Shown: piece by piece, positions 1-9,542 of the stretch
Layout: the number at the start of each line of letters is the position of its first letter
How positions within the stretch are numbered: position 1 is the first letter of the stretch
Assembly (NCBI GenBank): GCA_964514395.1
Contig: CAZEQK010000015.1
Span: 1-64,000 of the forward strand
Length of the DNA: 64,000 nt
From: CAZEQK01 sp964514395
GTDB lineage: Bacteria > Bacillota > Bacilli > Tepidibacillales > Tepidibacillaceae
Direction of reading: 5' to 3'
The notes under the pieces: generated by a model
Seen by the model: the letters and a program-made list of their open reading frames with translations, nothing else
Databases searched by the model: none
What the model was told of the DNA's origin: nothing
Position numbers and translations under genes: made by a program

Positions 1-52
1 GTGGCTCAAAATGTAGTTAGCCAAGTGGCTCAATTTTCAATTGACAATTACA
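1..52. mobile_element. Probable terminal end of an IS21-family insertion sequence
   Basis: The nonamer GTGGCTCAA occurs twice (1-9 and 25-33), and the segment ends in TTGACAATTACA at 41-52. Read on the other strand it begins TGTAATTGTCAATTG and then carries ATTGAGCCAC-type repeats. That resembles the multiply repeated, TG-starting ends I remember for IS21-family elements of Bacillales. The coding sequence of the next gene resumes immediately at 53, which fits an insertion junction. No transposase is visible because the element would lie to the left of the window. The family assignment is from memory of the end motif. Confidence 0.55.
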
Positions 53-1192
53 GATCCTATTAGTTTATACAGAGGAATGCATCTTTTTACCAAAAAAGAA
101 TTAGAAAAAATAAAAGAAAATTTAGAGGAACAAAGAGATTGGTTAGAATATCAAGGGATACCATATATTATAGTAATTGCTCCTGACAAGAATTCTATTT
201 ATCCAGAATTTTTACCAGATAATATAAAAAAAATTCAGGAAAAAACACGTTTAGATCAATTAATTGAATATCTAAGTAAAAATTCAGATTTAAATATAAT
301 TGATTTAAGAGAACCATTAATTAGTAAAAAGGGAAAATTATTATTATATTCTAAAACAGATACACATTGGAACCAGTACGGTGCCTTTATAGGTTATAAA
401 GAAATCATGAAAGTAGTTGATAAATATTTTCTGCAATTACAATATAGAAAAATAAAAGACTATAATTTGGTTGTGAAAAATGGTAGCGGTGGAGATTTAG
501 CTAATATGTTAAGTATGAAAGATATTATAAAAGAGGACCGAATATATTTACAACCAAAGTTTGCTATAAAAGCGCATAGTATTACATCTGATTTAAAACT
601 TACAAAAGGTCAAGTAAGACAAGTTGACAATGAAAGACTTCCTAATTTATTCATGTTAAGAGATTCTTTTACATCTAGATTAATTCCTTATTTATCAGAG
701 CATTTTACAAAGTCAATATATGACTGGGATCATAGATTCAATGCAGATTTAATAAAATCTTCAAAGCCAGATATCGTGATTCATGAAATTGCTGAGAGAT
801 ATCTAACTAAATTTTTATTTGATAATCCTAGTGTAGTGAAACAAAATATATTTAGACGTGCAAATGAGCAATTCTTTACATTACCAAAACTAAGCAATAA
901 CATAAAATATACAATTGACACTTATAGTAAAACGAAGGATTATATTAATATTGAAGGACAAGCATTCATAGAGGGGGAAAATAAGACAGGGCAAATTGTA
1001 TATATAGTTTTAAAATCTGAAAATAAAATATATATCTTTGATACCGTGTCTACTAAAGGATATGATAATTTTTATAGTAGAATACCAATAGATAAAATTC
1101 AAAAAGGTAATTACAAAATAAGTATATTTATAAGAAAAGATATTGATAAGGCACTTAAGTATACTGATAAAGAGATTGAAGTAATCAAATAA
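41..1192 (+). CDS. AlgX/AlgJ-like SGNH-hydrolase-fold protein, 5'-truncated by an insertion
   Basis: The product resembles the SGNH-hydrolase-like domain of AlgX/AlgJ-type polysaccharide O-acetylation proteins, which act on the outer face of the membrane. The visible motifs are a VIAPDK-type block near residue 45, the DTHWNQYGA block (Asp/His pair, about residue 108) and an LRDSFTSR block near residue 208 that would carry the nucleophilic Ser. A beta-rich C-terminal part of roughly 95 residues follows. Family members normally have a membrane anchor or signal peptide and a GWLFY-type strand before the DPISLYRG segment. All of that is missing here. The reading frame crosses from the presumed IS end at base 53, and the only start is a TTG at 41 inside the IS end. 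The gene is therefore probably inactive or expressed as a fragment. Its place at the head of a glycan cluster suggests glycan acylation. Confidence 0.7.
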   Translation: MTITDPISLYRGMHLFTKKELEKIKENLEEQRDWLEYQGIPYIIVIAPDKNSIYPEFLPDNIKKIQEKTRLDQLIEYLSKNSDLNIIDLREPLISKKGKLLLYSKTDTHWNQYGAFIGYKEIMKVVDKYFLQLQYRKIKDYNLVVKNGSGGDLANMLSMKDIIKEDRIYLQPKFAIKAHSITSDLKLTKGQVRQVDNERLPNLFMLRDSFTSRLIPYLSEHFTKSIYDWDHRFNADLIKSSKPDIVIHEIAERYLTKFLFDNPSVVKQNIFRRANEQFFTLPKLSNNIKYTIDTYSKTKDYINIEGQAFIEGENKTGQIVYIVLKSENKIYIFDTVSTKGYDNFYSRIPIDKIQKGNYKISIFIRKDIDKALKYTDKEIEVIK

Positions 1193-1307
1193 TATTAACT
1201 TAAGGACTTTTTCTAGTATAGTCTTAATATTAAGATTTCACTTTCTGAAAACTAAATAATATTATCTTTTGGCCTATATTAATACTAATTTAACCTGGAG
1301 GTGCATA

Positions 1308-2189
1308 ATGGATCACTTAACAAAACTAGAAAATAAATCCGTTCATATCATACGTGAGGCGTATAGTGAGTTTAAGAATTTATGTATGCTATGGAGTATT
1401 GGAAAGGACAGTACAGCGATGCTATGGCTTGCAAGAAAGGCCTTCTTTGGGCATATTCCTTTCCCATTAGTCCATGTGGATACCCATTACAAGATACCAG
1501 AAATGGTAGAATACAGAGATAAACTAGCTAGAGAATATAAAATAGATATGATTTATGGTGAAAATAAACAAGCGTTAGATGCTAAATTAACATATCCTGA
1601 TGGGAATGCCACTAGGCTACAGTGCTGTGGTGCTCTTAAGTCAGATGCTCTCCGTAACACCTTAAGTGGGGAATGGCCTAGATATCGAATGAATCATGAT
1701 ACAGGGTTATATGAAGTAGACAGAAATAAGGAACCTTTCACAGGAGTCATTGCAGGAGTTCGTTCTGATGAAGAAGGCAGTCGTTCAAAGGAAAGGTATT
1801 TTTCTCCGAGGGATAAAAATAGTGATTGGGATATTGCTGAACAACCACCTGAATTCTGGAATCAATATAAGACAGACTTTGCACCAGGAACCCATGTTAG
1901 AATCCATCCACTGTTAGATTGGACGGAGCTAGATATCTGGGAATATATTAAAAGAGAAAACATTCCTACAGTTTCTTTATATTATGATCAAGGAAAGGGT
2001 ACGAGATATCGTTCATTAGGATGTTATCCATGTACTACACCAATTAATTCAAATGCAAAAAATGTAGATGAAGTCATCGAAGAATTAAAAACTGGTAAAC
2101 TAGCAAATATTGCTGAACGGTCTGGTAGAGAACAGGATAAAGAAGACGGTGGAGGATTAGAAGCACTACGACGTGAAGGGTACATGTAG
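1308..2189 (+). CDS. cysD: Sulfate adenylyltransferase subunit 2
   Basis: This is the catalytic subunit of the CysDN ATP sulfurylase, which makes adenylyl sulfate (APS) from ATP and sulfate in the cytoplasm. The 293-residue protein has the PP-loop SIGKDST at residues 30-36, the [12 protein letters not shown] region, and the C-terminal cysteine-containing LGCYPCT block typical of CysD. The ATG at 1308 is preferred because CTGGAGGTG lies just upstream. A longer reading from 1269 would add 13 atypical residues. The gene is followed 12 bp later by cysN and then cysC, so the three form one unit. No PAPS reductase or sulfite reductase is nearby, so the PAPS may serve glycan sulfation instead of assimilation. 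That is inference. Confidence 0.95.
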   Translation: MDHLTKLENKSVHIIREAYSEFKNLCMLWSIGKDSTAMLWLARKAFFGHIPFPLVHVDTHYKIPEMVEYRDKLAREYKIDMIYGENKQALDAKLTYPDGNATRLQCCGALKSDALRNTLSGEWPRYRMNHDTGLYEVDRNKEPFTGVIAGVRSDEEGSRSKERYFSPRDKNSDWDIAEQPPEFWNQYKTDFAPGTHVRIHPLLDWTELDIWEYIKRENIPTVSLYYDQGKGTRYRSLGCYPCTTPINSNAKNVDEVIEELKTGKLANIAERSGREQDKEDGGGLEALRREGYM

Positions 2190-2201
2190 GAGGGGACTAT
2201 T

Positions 2202-3992
2202 TTGAATAGAGAAGATATGAATATCGTTATAGTTGGTCACGTAGATCATGGAAAATCAACCATCATAGGTAGGTTATTAGCTGATACAAATTCATTGCCA
2301 GATGGAAAGCTAGAACAAATAAAAGAAATGTGTCGAAGAAACTCTAGACCCTTTGAATATGCTTTTTTACTTGATGCTTTAAAGGATGAGCAAGCACAGG
2401 GTATTACGATAGATTCAGCAAGATCCTTTTTTAAAACAAAAAAGAGGGACTATATCATTATAGATGCACCTGGACATATTGAATTTTTGAAAAATATGGT
2501 CACTGGTGCTGCAAGAGCAGAAGCAGCTTTGTTAGTAATAGATGCGAATGAAGGGATAAAAGAAAATTCTAAACGTCATGGCTATTTGTTATCCATGCTT
2601 GGGATCAAACAAGTATGTGTACTCGTCAATAAAATGGATCTTGTCGATTATAGCGAGGAAAGATTCAATGAAATAGAAAAGGATTACAGAACCTTTCTAA
2701 AGGATATTGATGTGGAGCCTGATGCCTTTATTCCAGTCTCAGGAATGATGGGTGATAGTGTTGCATCACTTACGGAGAATATGCCTTGGTATCAAGGGAA
2801 GACAGTACTTGAGATACTAGATACCTTTCACACCTTAAAACAAGAGGATGACCTGCCTTTTAGAATGCCTGTACAAGGTGTATATAAATTCACAAGAGAC
2901 GGGGACGATAGACGTATTATAGCAGGTACGATTGATACTGGAAAAATCTCTATAGGGGATAAAGTCATCTTCTACCCATCTGGGAAAAAGAGTACTGTAA
3001 AAAGTATTGAGGTCTTTAATGCTGAACAACAACAATCTGTAACCTCAGGTAATGCCACAGGTTTTACTTTAGATGAGCAGATCTATGTCAGACGTGGTGA
3101 TTTAGCATGTATCGTAGGTGAGAAGAAACCTCAGGTTACCACAAGATTTAAGACAAATCTATTCTGGCTGGGAAGAGAATCCCTTATTAAGAACAAAAGA
3201 TATTTGCTTAAAATCGGAGCTACTAAAGTCGGAGTTCAAGTGGAAGAGATCCTCCGTGTGATTGATGCCTCTTCCTTATCTGGACAAATGAAGGACCAAG
3301 TAGATCGTCATGATGTAGCAGAGCTTATTCTAAAGACGGATAAGGCAGTTGCATTTGACTTGGCTTCAGAAATTGATAAGTTGAGTCGGTTTGTAATTGT
3401 AGACCAGTTTGAAATTGCTGGTGGTGGTATTATTACAGAATCTTTATCTGATGAAGTATCATGGGCGAGAGATAAAGCGCAATTGCGAAGTGAGAAGTGG
3501 AACTATGGGTATATCTCTATGTCTCAAAGGGCAGAAAGATACAACCAAAAACCGACACTAATCATAGTCACGGGTAAAAAAGAAATTGACCGCAAGGCCT
3601 ATGCAGCTGAGCTTGAAAGAAGACTTTTTAAAGATGGAAAGTTTGCTTATTATTTATCCTTAGGTAACTTTATCTATGGGGTCAACGGTGATATTAAAGC
3701 TTTAGAAAAAGGGTACGCGGAAGAGCATTTTAGAAGATTGGCTGAATTCTCTAATATTATGCTTTCTGCTGGTCAGATTTTGATTGTTTCTGCTCAGGAG
3801 GTTTCAGAAAAAGAATTAAGTGTCATTCGTACCTCAATAGATGATAGTATGATGGAATGCATTTGGATTGGGGATGAAGTTCCTGATAGTACAAGCTACA
3901 GCATGATCTATAACGATCATATAGATGCTAAATCCTTTAGTGTAAGTGTGAAGGAATATTTACAAAAGAAGGGGATTATATTTAGCTTTTAA
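2202..3992 (+). CDS. cysN: Sulfate adenylyltransferase GTPase subunit with degenerate APS-kinase-like tail
   Basis: The GTPase drives APS synthesis together with CysD. The G-domain motifs are GHVDHGKST (12-20), GIT (67-69), DAPGH (88-92) and NKMD (143-146), followed by EF-Tu-like beta domains to about residue 445. Residues 451-596 align in layout with the APS kinase domain of CysNC fusions. The expected P-loop has become [13 protein letters not shown], with no GKS/T, and the DGDNIRHGLN block has decayed to [10 protein letters not shown]. The tail therefore should not be a working kinase, and an intact cysC follows directly. The TTG start at 2202 has AGGAGGGG (2188-2195) six bases upstream. 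An ATG at 2217 is the alternative. Confidence 0.93.
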   Translation: MNREDMNIVIVGHVDHGKSTIIGRLLADTNSLPDGKLEQIKEMCRRNSRPFEYAFLLDALKDEQAQGITIDSARSFFKTKKRDYIIIDAPGHIEFLKNMVTGAARAEAALLVIDANEGIKENSKRHGYLLSMLGIKQVCVLVNKMDLVDYSEERFNEIEKDYRTFLKDIDVEPDAFIPVSGMMGDSVASLTENMPWYQGKTVLEILDTFHTLKQEDDLPFRMPVQGVYKFTRDGDDRRIIAGTIDTGKISIGDKVIFYPSGKKSTVKSIEVFNAEQQQSVTSGNATGFTLDEQIYVRRGDLACIVGEKKPQVTTRFKTNLFWLGRESLIKNKRYLLKIGATKVGVQVEEILRVIDASSLSGQMKDQVDRHDVAELILKTDKAVAFDLASEIDKLSRFVIVDQFEIAGGGIITESLSDEVSWARDKAQLRSEKWNYGYISMSQRAERYNQKPTLIIVTGKKEIDRKAYAAELERRLFKDGKFAYYLSLGNFIYGVNGDIKALEKGYAEEHFRRLAEFSNIMLSAGQILIVSAQEVSEKELSVIRTSIDDSMMECIWIGDEVPDSTSYSMIYNDHIDAKSFSVSVKEYLQKKGIIFSF

Positions 3993-4018
3993 CTTCCATA
4001 CTTATACCATTAGATGGG

Positions 4019-4639
4019 GTGATCAATATAGATAAACATATTGTTTGGCAGGATGTTAAAGTCAATTATGATCATAGATGCCATAACTTAAACCAAAAAG
4101 GAATGGTAGTTTGGTTTACTGGTCTTTCAGGCTCTGGTAAATCTACAATTGCTGTGGAAGTCGAAAAAAGACTTTATGAAGAAGGGTTTGCCACCTATTT
4201 ACTTGATGGTGACAATATTCGACATGGCTTAAATGCGAATTTAGGCTTCAGTACCGAGGATAGAGAAGAGAATATCCGAAGAATAGCAGAAGTGTCAGCT
4301 TTATTTAAGGATGCAGGCTTGATTACTTTAGTTTCTTTTATTTCACCCTTTAAGCAATCTAGACAGTTTGCTAAGGAAAGGGTAGGTTCCGATTATTTTA
4401 TCGAAGTATACGTAAAAGCAGATGTAGAAACCTGTGCGAAAAGAGATCCAAAAGGTCTTTATGAAAAGGCAAAGAACGGAATAATAAAAGACTTCACAGG
4501 GATCTCTTCTCCTTATGAAGCACCAGAAAAGCCAGATGTTATGATGGATACAAGTGTGTTAACGATTGAAGAATGCACGCAAAAGGTATTAGAAACGATT
4601 ATTAGAGTACAGGGAAGAGAGATAATAAATGGAAAGTAA
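4019..4639 (+). CDS. cysC: Adenylyl-sulfate kinase
   Basis: CysC phosphorylates APS to PAPS with ATP. The 206-residue protein carries the P-loop GLSGSGKS (35-42), the substrate block DGDNIRHGLN (63-72) and the FISPF region typical of the family. Its N-terminal HIVWQDVKV segment also matches the usual start of CysC proteins. A GTG at 4019 is the only start that keeps this segment. The ribosome-binding site before it is weak (GATGGGG). It lies 26 bp after cysN, and its last 11 bases overlap the next glycosyltransferase. The sulfate-activation genes and glycan genes are therefore probably co-transcribed. It supplies the activity that the CysN tail has lost. Confidence 0.94.
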   Translation: MINIDKHIVWQDVKVNYDHRCHNLNQKGMVVWFTGLSGSGKSTIAVEVEKRLYEEGFATYLLDGDNIRHGLNANLGFSTEDREENIRRIAEVSALFKDAGLITLVSFISPFKQSRQFAKERVGSDYFIEVYVKADVETCAKRDPKGLYEKAKNGIIKDFTGISSPYEAPEKPDVMMDTSVLTIEECTQKVLETIIRVQGREIINGK

Positions 4640-5612
4640 AATAGAAACTCCACAAGGCGATCATAATCAAATAGATATTTTACTTTCCACCTATAATGGA
4701 GCAGAGTACTTAGATGGATTAGTTATGTCCATTCTAAATCAAACCTATCAAAATTGGAGATTATTGATTAGAGACGATGGCTCAACGGACCATACAATGG
4801 ATATGATATTGACTTATGTGAAACAGTATCCAAACAAAATCATCTACATAGATGATAATTTAGCTAATTTAGGACCTAGTCAGAGCTTTTCAAAGCTGAT
4901 GGACTATTCTAATGCTGATTTTATCATGTTTTGTGATCAGGATGATGTATGGATTGACCATAAGATAGAGTTAACGCTAGAGAAAATGCAGTCACTTGAG
5001 GAGATATATCCGGATAAACCACTTCTGGTTCACACGGATTTAACGGTTGTTGATAAAGACCTTCAAACAATAGCCAATTCCTTTTGGAGCTATCAGAGGC
5101 TTAATCCAAATTATAACAGTCTTAACTATCTTCTTATCCAGAATATCGCAACAGGCTGTACCATGATGATGAATAAGCAATTAAAAGATTTAGTTTTACC
5201 AGTACCAAATGAGTCCATCATGCATGATTGGTGGATTGCCTTAGTAGCTAGTATATATGCTGGTGTTTATCATCTCAATACTTCTACCGTATTGTACAGG
5301 CAACATGGAGAAAATAATATAGGTGCAAAAAAGTATTCATTATATTATTTTTTAACTAGATATGGCAAGCTAAACGAATCGTTTAAATCGAATCAGAGAA
5401 TTATCAAACAAGCGGAGAGCTTGATTGTTAAGCATAAAGAGCAACTAAATAATCAACAATATAAGCTAGTAAATAGCTTTACTTCTCTATTTCGCAAAAA
5501 TAGATTTCATAGATTAATAGATATATACCTTTATCGTTATAGAAAACATGGTATATTACGAAACATTGGCTTTATGTTCACTATGTTTCTTTGGAGTAAA
5601 AACCATAAGTAA
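4629..5612 (+). CDS. Family 2 glycosyltransferase (rhamnosyltransferase-like)
   Basis: This is a GT-A fold enzyme that would add a sugar from a nucleotide donor to a lipid-linked glycan at the inner face of the membrane. The N-terminal LLSTYNGAEYL motif, DDGSTD at 49-54 and the metal-binding DQDD at 103-106 are clear. The HDWWIAL block near residue 197 is typical of the RfbF/EpsH-like subgroup that often transfers rhamnose. The gene overlaps cysC by 11 bp and precedes a second GT2 gene. The dTDP-rhamnose genes downstream make rhamnose a reasonable donor, but the specificity cannot be read from sequence. Confidence 0.88.
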   Translation: MESKIETPQGDHNQIDILLSTYNGAEYLDGLVMSILNQTYQNWRLLIRDDGSTDHTMDMILTYVKQYPNKIIYIDDNLANLGPSQSFSKLMDYSNADFIMFCDQDDVWIDHKIELTLEKMQSLEEIYPDKPLLVHTDLTVVDKDLQTIANSFWSYQRLNPNYNSLNYLLIQNIATGCTMMMNKQLKDLVLPVPNESIMHDWWIALVASIYAGVYHLNTSTVLYRQHGENNIGAKKYSLYYFLTRYGKLNESFKSNQRIIKQAESLIVKHKEQLNNQQYKLVNSFTSLFRKNRFHRLIDIYLYRYRKHGILRNIGFMFTMFLWSKNHK

Positions 5613-5641
5613 TTAAAAATTTATCAAAAACGGGTGTTAAT

Positions 5642-6508
5642 ATGGATGTATCTATTATTATTATAAATTATAATACTTATAAGCTAACATTAGATGCTTT
5701 AAAATCAATCTATCATTCAGAAACAAAGTATACCTATGAAATTATCGTAATAGATAACCATTCATCCGATAATTCGGTATTAGAGATAAAAAAGAAATAT
5801 CCATATGTTAAAATAATAGAAAATAAAGAGAATGTAGGCTTTGCAAGGGCTAATAATCAAGCGATTCAACTCACCAACGGAAGCTACGTCTTTTTATTAA
5901 ATTCAGATACAATGATTCAGAATGATACCATTGAGGTATTGACTGATTTTATGAATAAACATCCAGCGGTTGGTGTTAGTGGCTGTAAGGTTAATCTACC
6001 TGATGGAAGCCTAGATAAGGCTTGTAAAAGGGGTTTTCCAACACCGTTTGCTTCTTTATCCTATATGCTAAAATTGGATAAGCTTTTTCCGAACAGCCCG
6101 AAGCTTAATCAGTATCATCTAGGTCATTTAGACCCTAATAAGGATTATCCGGTGGATTCTTTAATTGGTGCATGTATGCTAGTTAGGAAACAAGCGATTG
6201 ATCAGGTTGGATTACTAGATGAGAATTTCTTTATGTATGGGGAAGATATTGATTGGTGTTATCGTATGAAAGAGCTAGATTGGATTGTGTATTACTATCC
6301 ATATACGTCTATCTTACACTACAAGGGTGCTAGTAGCAGAAAAAAACCTGTGAAGATAATCTATGAATTTCATAGGGCCATGTATTTGTTTTATAAAAAA
6401 CATTTTTTTCATAAATATTCCATTCTAGTAGCAGGGTTCGTATATACTGGAATAGGCATAAAATTCTCATTGTCGTTATTAAAAAATCTATTGAAACCAG
6501 CAAGGTGA
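5642..6508 (+). CDS. Family 2 glycosyltransferase (WbbL-like)
   Basis: The 288-residue GT2 enzyme has the donor-binding DNHSSDNS (38-45), the NSDT metal site (87-90), and an FMYGEDIDWCYR block around residue 200. That block is characteristic of the WbbL/rhamnosyltransferase group that extends polyprenyl-linked sugars. A hydrophobic C-terminal stretch (about 260-280) could dock it on the membrane. It begins 29 bp after the previous glycosyltransferase, with a GGGTG-type ribosome site, and runs into the sugar-phosphate transferase gene 7 bp later. A dTDP-L-rhamnose donor is suggested by neighbouring genes only. Confidence 0.88.
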   Translation: MDVSIIIINYNTYKLTLDALKSIYHSETKYTYEIIVIDNHSSDNSVLEIKKKYPYVKIIENKENVGFARANNQAIQLTNGSYVFLLNSDTMIQNDTIEVLTDFMNKHPAVGVSGCKVNLPDGSLDKACKRGFPTPFASLSYMLKLDKLFPNSPKLNQYHLGHLDPNKDYPVDSLIGACMLVRKQAIDQVGLLDENFFMYGEDIDWCYRMKELDWIVYYYPYTSILHYKGASSRKKPVKIIYEFHRAMYLFYKKHFFHKYSILVAGFVYTGIGIKFSLSLLKNLLKPAR

Positions 6509-6515
6509 TCTAGTC

Positions 6516-7922
6516 ATGATTAGAGAAAAAGAAAAATTTCTTACTCAGGTTTATGCAGCTTTTGATTTAATGTTTATTTTCATATCTTTTATCTTTACTT
6601 GGTGGTTGAAATTCGACAGTCAATTCATTAATGTAGAGGCGCATCTAGCCTTTAAAACTTATTTTTATTGGACGATTATTTATGGAATTCTATCAATAGT
6701 AATAGGATTTTTCACAAAATTATATGTTCCCAAAAGGAAAAAGAGATTTTCCTATGAAGTTTTTAAAATCATTCAGGTTCATTCCATTAGCATGTTATCC
6801 CTGTTGAGTGTTCTTTTTGCATTTAAAGAGATTCACTTTTCCCGACTATTCTTATTAATCTTTGTTACGATGAATATTATGCTAATTGTTATCTATCGTT
6901 ATACTGTTAAACTCAGTCTTAAGCATTTAAGAAAGAAAGGCTATAATATTCAATTTCAATTAGTATTAGGAGCAGGCTCCTTAGGAAGAAAATATTACGA
7001 AACAGTTCTAGAGAATCCTAGTTTGGGTTTTGAAGTGATTGGTTTTCTTGATGATTACATCACTCATCATGGCAAAAAATATAAAGATTACAAGCCTATT
7101 TTAGGAAAGGTTGATAATTTAGAGTTTATCTTACAGGACCATTTGATTGACGAGATTATTATAGCCTTACCATTATATGCCCATGAAAAATATAAAAATA
7201 TAATAAATACCTGTGAAAAAGCAGGTGTAAAAACATTGATTATTCCAGATTTCTATGACTTTTTACCAGCTCGCCCCTATATCGATAATATAGCAGATAT
7301 CCCATTAATAAATATTCGAGATATTCCTTTAGAAGAATTAACAAATCGTTTCCTAAAAAGGTCTTTTGATATATTATTTTCTTTATTTTCTATTTTGTTA
7401 ACACTTCCCATCATGCTTATCATAGCATTATTGATTAAGCTGACATCAAAAGGGCCAATTATCTTTAAGCAAGAAAGAGTCGGCTTAAATCGAAGGAATT
7501 TCCATATGTACAAGTTTCGAACGATGAAGCATCTTTCTAAGAAATCCTCTGATACGGAATGGACAACGAAGGATGACGACAGAAAAACAATAATAGGGTC
7601 ATTTCTTAGAAAAACAAGCTTAGACGAGCTACCACAGTTTTTTAATGTTCTTCTCGGCAATATGAGCGTAGTCGGTCCACGTCCTGAACGGCCGTTTTTT
7701 GTAGAGCAATTTAAAGAACAAATTCCAAAGTATATGATTAAGCACCATATAAGACCAGGAATAACAGGCTATGCACAGATTAATGGTTTAAGAGGCGACA
7801 CTTCTATAAAAGAAAGAATTAAGCATGATATCTACTATATAGAAAATTGGACATTTTTATTTGATCTTAAAATTATTATCAAAACGATTATTGATGGTTT
7901 TGTAAATAAGAACGCATATTAA
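6516..7922 (+). CDS. Undecaprenyl-phosphate sugar-1-phosphate transferase (WbaP/WcaJ family)
   Basis: This polytopic polyprenyl glycosylphosphotransferase starts a glycan chain by moving a hexose-1-phosphate onto undecaprenyl phosphate. About four membrane segments occupy residues 10-140. A Rossmann-like CoA-binding_3 region begins at VLGAGSLGRKYYE (about 149). The catalytic Bac_transf domain starts near 280 and contains FKQERVGLN, YKFRTM, the DELPQ block and the VGPRPE motif. With 468 residues it has the full family length. AAGGTGATC lies just upstream of the ATG. It would initiate the rhamnose-containing polymer made by the surrounding genes, separate from the TagO-initiated polymer encoded further right. 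Confidence 0.92.
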   Translation: MIREKEKFLTQVYAAFDLMFIFISFIFTWWLKFDSQFINVEAHLAFKTYFYWTIIYGILSIVIGFFTKLYVPKRKKRFSYEVFKIIQVHSISMLSLLSVLFAFKEIHFSRLFLLIFVTMNIMLIVIYRYTVKLSLKHLRKKGYNIQFQLVLGAGSLGRKYYETVLENPSLGFEVIGFLDDYITHHGKKYKDYKPILGKVDNLEFILQDHLIDEIIIALPLYAHEKYKNIINTCEKAGVKTLIIPDFYDFLPARPYIDNIADIPLINIRDIPLEELTNRFLKRSFDILFSLFSILLTLPIMLIIALLIKLTSKGPIIFKQERVGLNRRNFHMYKFRTMKHLSKKSSDTEWTTKDDDRKTIIGSFLRKTSLDELPQFFNVLLGNMSVVGPRPERPFFVEQFKEQIPKYMIKHHIRPGITGYAQINGLRGDTSIKERIKHDIYYIENWTFLFDLKIIIKTIIDGFVNKNAY

Positions 7923-8027
7923 ATTACTGAATGATAAGGGTGTAAATGATGGATGCAAGAAATGGCATAAGTTACATCCAAATGGTTATCAAGATAAATA
8001 AATGACATTGAGCGGGAGGGATTATTT

Positions 8028-8945
8028 TTGAAAGGGATCATTTTAGCAGGTGGAAGTGGGACAAGATTATATCCAGTGACCAAGGCGATTTCAAAGCAAA
8101 TCACCCCAATTTATGATAAGCCAATGATATATTACCCATTATCAGTTCTTATGTTAGCTGGAATAAGAGAAATATTGATTATTTCTACACCAAGGGATAT
8201 TCCTGTTTATCAGGAGTTACTTGGGAATGGTAGTGAAGTTGGGTTGAAGCTGTCCTATGCTATACAAGAAAAACCAAACGGTTTGGCTGAGGCTTTTATC
8301 ATCGGTGAGGAGTTTATCGGTAATGATGCCTGTGCATTAGTCTTAGGTGATAATGTGTTCCATGGTCACGGTCTAACTGGAATGGTACAGGAGGCTACAA
8401 GAAGAGAAAAGGGTGCGACGATATTTGGTTACTATGTTATTAACCCTACTGCTTATGGTGTTGTCGAATTTGATGAAAATGGGAAAGCTATTTCATTAGA
8501 AGAAAAACCAGAAAAACCTAAATCAGATTATGCGATACCTGGACTCTACTTTTACGATAATACCGTAGTAGAAAAAGCAAAAAGCGTAAAGCCATCTGCA
8601 AGAGGGGAATTAGAAATAACAGATCTAAATCGTATGTATCTAGAGGAAGGGTCATTGAATGTGATCAGCATGGGGAGAGGAATGGCTTGGCTTGACACAG
8701 GAACCCATGATAATTTATTAGAGGCGGCCAATTTTGTAGCAGCGGTACAGAAACGTCAAGGCTTATATATTGCATCTATTGAGGAAATAGCATACAGAAT
8801 GGGTTACATAAATAAGAAACAGCTAATAATGCTAGCTGAACCACTAGAAAAGACCAATTATGGACAGTATCTTAAGGACATAGCAAATGATGAAAATTTA
8901 CAATCAGATATATTTGATGAGGTAGCTGTAACTAAAGAAAGCTAA
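8028..8945 (+). CDS. rfbA: Glucose-1-phosphate thymidylyltransferase
   Basis: RmlA converts glucose-1-phosphate and dTTP to dTDP-glucose, the first step to dTDP-L-rhamnose. The nucleotide-binding [11 protein letters not shown] motif is near residue 8, [11 protein letters not shown] follows, and LGDNVFHG near residue 104 and [12 protein letters not shown] near 218 are RmlA signatures. A TTG start at 8028 is used because GGGAGGG at 8014-8020 sits seven bases upstream and the first residues KGIILAGGS are the usual N-terminus. At 305 residues it is slightly longer than typical. It opens the tight rfbA-C-D-B run. Confidence 0.96.
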   Translation: MKGIILAGGSGTRLYPVTKAISKQITPIYDKPMIYYPLSVLMLAGIREILIISTPRDIPVYQELLGNGSEVGLKLSYAIQEKPNGLAEAFIIGEEFIGNDACALVLGDNVFHGHGLTGMVQEATRREKGATIFGYYVINPTAYGVVEFDENGKAISLEEKPEKPKSDYAIPGLYFYDNTVVEKAKSVKPSARGELEITDLNRMYLEEGSLNVISMGRGMAWLDTGTHDNLLEAANFVAAVQKRQGLYIASIEEIAYRMGYINKKQLIMLAEPLEKTNYGQYLKDIANDENLQSDIFDEVAVTKES

Positions 8946-8957
8946 GGAGCGTACAGG

Positions 8958-9542
8958 ATGTCAAAGTTCAAGAAAATAGAAACAGACATAGAAGACCTTA
9001 TTGTTATTGAGCCAACTGTCTTTGGGGACCATAGAGGCTTTTTTATGGAGTCTTACAATAAAAGAGATTTTGAAGCGATAGATTTGAGGATAGATTTTGT
9101 GCAGGATAATCATTCCAAATCAAAAAAAGGAGTACTCCGAGGCTTGCATTTCCAAACCAAGCATCCCCAAGGGAAGCTAGTGAGAGTGATAAGGGGTAGT
9201 GTCTGGGATGTAGCAGTCGATTTAAGAAAAGATAGTGTTACCTTTGGACAATGGCATGGTGTTTATCTATCAGAGGAAAACAAAAGAATGTTCTATGTTC
9301 CTGAAGGATTTGCCCATGGCTTTATCACCTTGGAGGATGAAACGGAATTTATGTATAAGTGTACCGATTACTACTATCCTGAATATGATGCTGGCATTAG
9401 GTTTGATGATAAAGAAATTGGAATTATATGGCCATTTGATGAATACGGGATAGCAAAGGAAGAAGTATTGTTATCTGAAAAGGATGAAAGACTACCAACC
9501 ATGAAGGACTATTTAGAACAAGCAAGGGAGAGGAACCTATGA
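8958..9542 (+). CDS. rfbC: dTDP-4-dehydrorhamnose 3,5-epimerase
   Basis: RmlC epimerises dTDP-4-keto-6-deoxyglucose at C3 and C5. The cupin-fold protein (194 residues) shows FGDHRGFFMESYN, QDNHSKSKKGVLRGLHFQ with the catalytic His, and YVPEGFAHGF. GGAGCG precedes the ATG. Its stop overlaps the start of rfbD by four bases, so the two are translationally coupled. Confidence 0.97.
   Translation: MSKFKKIETDIEDLIVIEPTVFGDHRGFFMESYNKRDFEAIDLRIDFVQDNHSKSKKGVLRGLHFQTKHPQGKLVRVIRGSVWDVAVDLRKDSVTFGQWHGVYLSEENKRMFYVPEGFAHGFITLEDETEFMYKCTDYYYPEYDAGIRFDDKEIGIIWPFDEYGIAKEEVLLSEKDERLPTMKDYLEQARERNL

Noticed and set aside
41..1192. Intact AlgX gene using a TTG start
   Set aside because: The TTG lies inside the presumed IS end with no ribosome site, and the expected N-terminal part is missing.
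7946..8005. Nineteen-codon open frame MMDARNGISYIQ before rfbA with AAGGG upstream
   Set aside because: Too short, no homology that I recognise, and the interval looks like an ordinary gap between genes.
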